Assembly: GCA_020026035.1 (NCBI GenBank)
Contig: JAHHRC010000026.1
Location: forward strand, 1-15,683
Direction: 5' to 3'
Origin: Erysipelotrichaceae bacterium
GTDB taxonomy: Bacteria > Bacillota_I > Bacilli_A > Erysipelotrichales > Erysipelotrichaceae
Length of the DNA: 15,683 nt
Position 1 is the stretch's first letter. Each line of letters begins with the position of its first letter. Below are positions 14,524-15,683 of this stretch, one piece after another. The position numbers and the translations under genes are program-made. A model generated the notes under the pieces. That model was not told the origin of the DNA. It saw only the letters and a list, made by a program, of their open reading frames with translations, and did not search any database.

Positions 14524-15683
14524 ATGAAACAATTACCAAAGTACCTAAAACCCTATATTCTCTCACTCATTCTCATCGTGCTCTTTGTCATCGGCCAAGT
14601 AGAAGCCGAACTAGCACTACCTACCTATATGGCACAAATGATCACCGATGGCATTCAATACGGTGGCATCCAAGAAGAAAGCCCAATCCTAATCAGCGAA
14701 CAAACCTATCAAACAATGGGTCTTTTCCTATCGCCTGATACCCTAAATAAAAGCTACACAAAACAACCAACCAACACAACACTCACTCTAAACAACCAAA
14801 CCTTCCAAACAACCACCCCAACTTACCAACTTCGAAAAGATACCGAAGACATAAACAAAGCCTTCCTATACACAACCTTCACCAAAAGTGAAACCCTCCA
14901 AAAAACCTACCACTTCAACCCAGCCGACCTACAAACCTACACCCCAAAACAAATCGAAGAACTCAAACAACAATTCGACATTGAACTCAAAACCTTCACC
15001 GAGCAAAACATCTCCTCGGCCTTAAAAATGGGCATGAAAGAAGAATTCCAACAAGCCGGTATGCCTATGGAAGAAATCCAATCCAAATTCATCAAACAAA
15101 CCGGACTGAAAATGTTAGGCTACACCTTCTCTGCCGCAATCTGCGCCATGTTAATAGCGTATTTCGCAGCCAAAGTCTCCGCCAACGTTGCGGCTAACTT
15201 ACGCAAGGAAGTCTTCCACAAAGTCGAACACTTCGAACTTGCAGAATTCACAAAATTCTCATCCGCCTCCCTAATCACCCGCACGACAAACGACGTTCAA
15301 CAAGTTCAACAAGTCCTAAGCACACTTCTACGACTTGGCCTTTTCGCCCCATTCTTAGGCATTGCGGCAATCATCAAAGTCGTACATTACAAATCCATGG
15401 CCTACATCGTTGGCTTAGCCATTGCCATCATCGCCTCATTAATCGCCTACACCTTCCACTACAACCTCACTCGATACAAAAAAATCCAAAAACTCGTCGA
15501 CAACCTCAACCTCGTATCCCGCGAACAACTCTCCGGGTTACTCGTCGTACGTGCCTTTAACAACCAAAGCTATGAAGAAGACCGCTTTGATCGTGTAAAC
15601 AAAGAAATCACCGACACCAACATCCAAGTCAACTGCATGATTGCCTACATTCAACCATTCGTCATGTTCCTGATGTCATTTGT
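14524..15683 (+). CDS. ABC exporter half-transporter (type IV fold), membrane domain; cut by window edge
   Basis: 386 codons are present before the right edge, with no stop. The ATG has AAGGAGG 7 nt upstream. The first helix (about 11-32) is followed by a loop of some 150 residues (about 45-193), rich in Thr, Gln, Asn and Lys, before helix 2 (about 195-217). The rest is a normal exporter membrane domain: LRKEVFHKVEHF (226-237), the family-typical SLITRTTNDVQQVQQ (249-263), helices near 268-286 and 292-312, and REQLSGLLVVRAFNNQ (333-348). The ATP-binding domain would lie outside the window. Long extracellular inserts in this place are known in one subunit of some heterodimeric Firmicute multidrug exporters of the BmrCD/LmrCD class, so a second half-transporter gene downstream is likely. 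The divergent WYL regulator probably controls it. Confidence 0.9.
   Translation, partial: MKQLPKYLKPYILSLILIVLFVIGQVEAELALPTYMAQMITDGIQYGGIQEESPILISEQTYQTMGLFLSPDTLNKSYTKQPTNTTLTLNNQTFQTTTPTYQLRKDTEDINKAFLYTTFTKSETLQKTYHFNPADLQTYTPKQIEELKQQFDIELKTFTEQNISSALKMGMKEEFQQAGMPMEEIQSKFIKQTGLKMLGYTFSAAICAMLIAYFAAKVSANVAANLRKEVFHKVEHFELAEFTKFSSASLITRTTNDVQQVQQVLSTLLRLGLFAPFLGIAAIIKVVHYKSMAYIVGLAIAIIASLIAYTFHYNLTRYKKIQKLVDNLNLVSREQLSGLLVVRAFNNQSYEEDRFDRVNKEITDTNIQVNCMIAYIQPFVMFLMSF

Overview
The window reads as chromosome from a low-to-mid GC Firmicute. Signs are strong AGGAGG-type ribosome sites, short U-tailed terminators, a Gram-positive lipoprotein, LacI- and WYL-family regulators and a CBS/DRTGG pyrophosphatase. 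An Erysipelotrichia-like gut bacterium fits the gene style best, but that is a guess from gene content, not a measured placement. I see no tRNA, rRNA, CRISPR array, transposase or phage gene.

Positions 1-5908 hold one minus-strand operon for uptake and use of an alpha-glucan or maltodextrin: binding lipoprotein, MalF-type permease, MalG-type permease, LacI-family regulator, 4-alpha-glucanotransferase (malQ), and the start of an MsmX/UgpC-type ATPase that runs off the left edge. It is driven by a near-consensus sigma-A promoter carrying three LacI/CcpA-type operators, centres 22 and 33 bp apart. A hairpin between the binding-protein and permease genes probably sets their ratio.

Positions 5920-9288 hold a second minus-strand operon: a CBS/DRTGG family II inorganic pyrophosphatase, a HAD phosphatase, an unknown acidic, Tyr/Trp-rich protein, and KptA/Tpt1 RNA 2'-phosphotransferase. 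It is packed with overlaps or gaps under 15 bp and ends in a terminator whose stem contains the kptA stop codon.

Positions 9445-11627 are a plus-strand ABC-2 type ATPase/permease pair. It converges on a minus-strand left-handed beta-helix protein resembling the GlmU acetyltransferase domain (11629-12285). Divergent from that is a plus-strand zinc-ribbon protein of unknown role (12471-13355). It converges on a WYL-family regulator (13372-14358), which is divergent from a type IV ABC exporter half-transporter (14524 to the right edge) with a very large loop between its first two membrane helices.

A window-wide signal is strand asymmetry. The + strand is poor in G and rich in C whichever way genes point, so plus-strand genes end codons in C or A and minus-strand genes in G or T. 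This suggests the minus strand is the replication leading strand, matching the excess of minus-strand genes (12 of 16). I found no clearly new system. The most unusual pieces are the pyrophosphatase-HAD-unknown-KptA operon, the stand-alone GlmU-like acyltransferase, the zinc-ribbon protein and the looped ABC exporter beside its WYL regulator.
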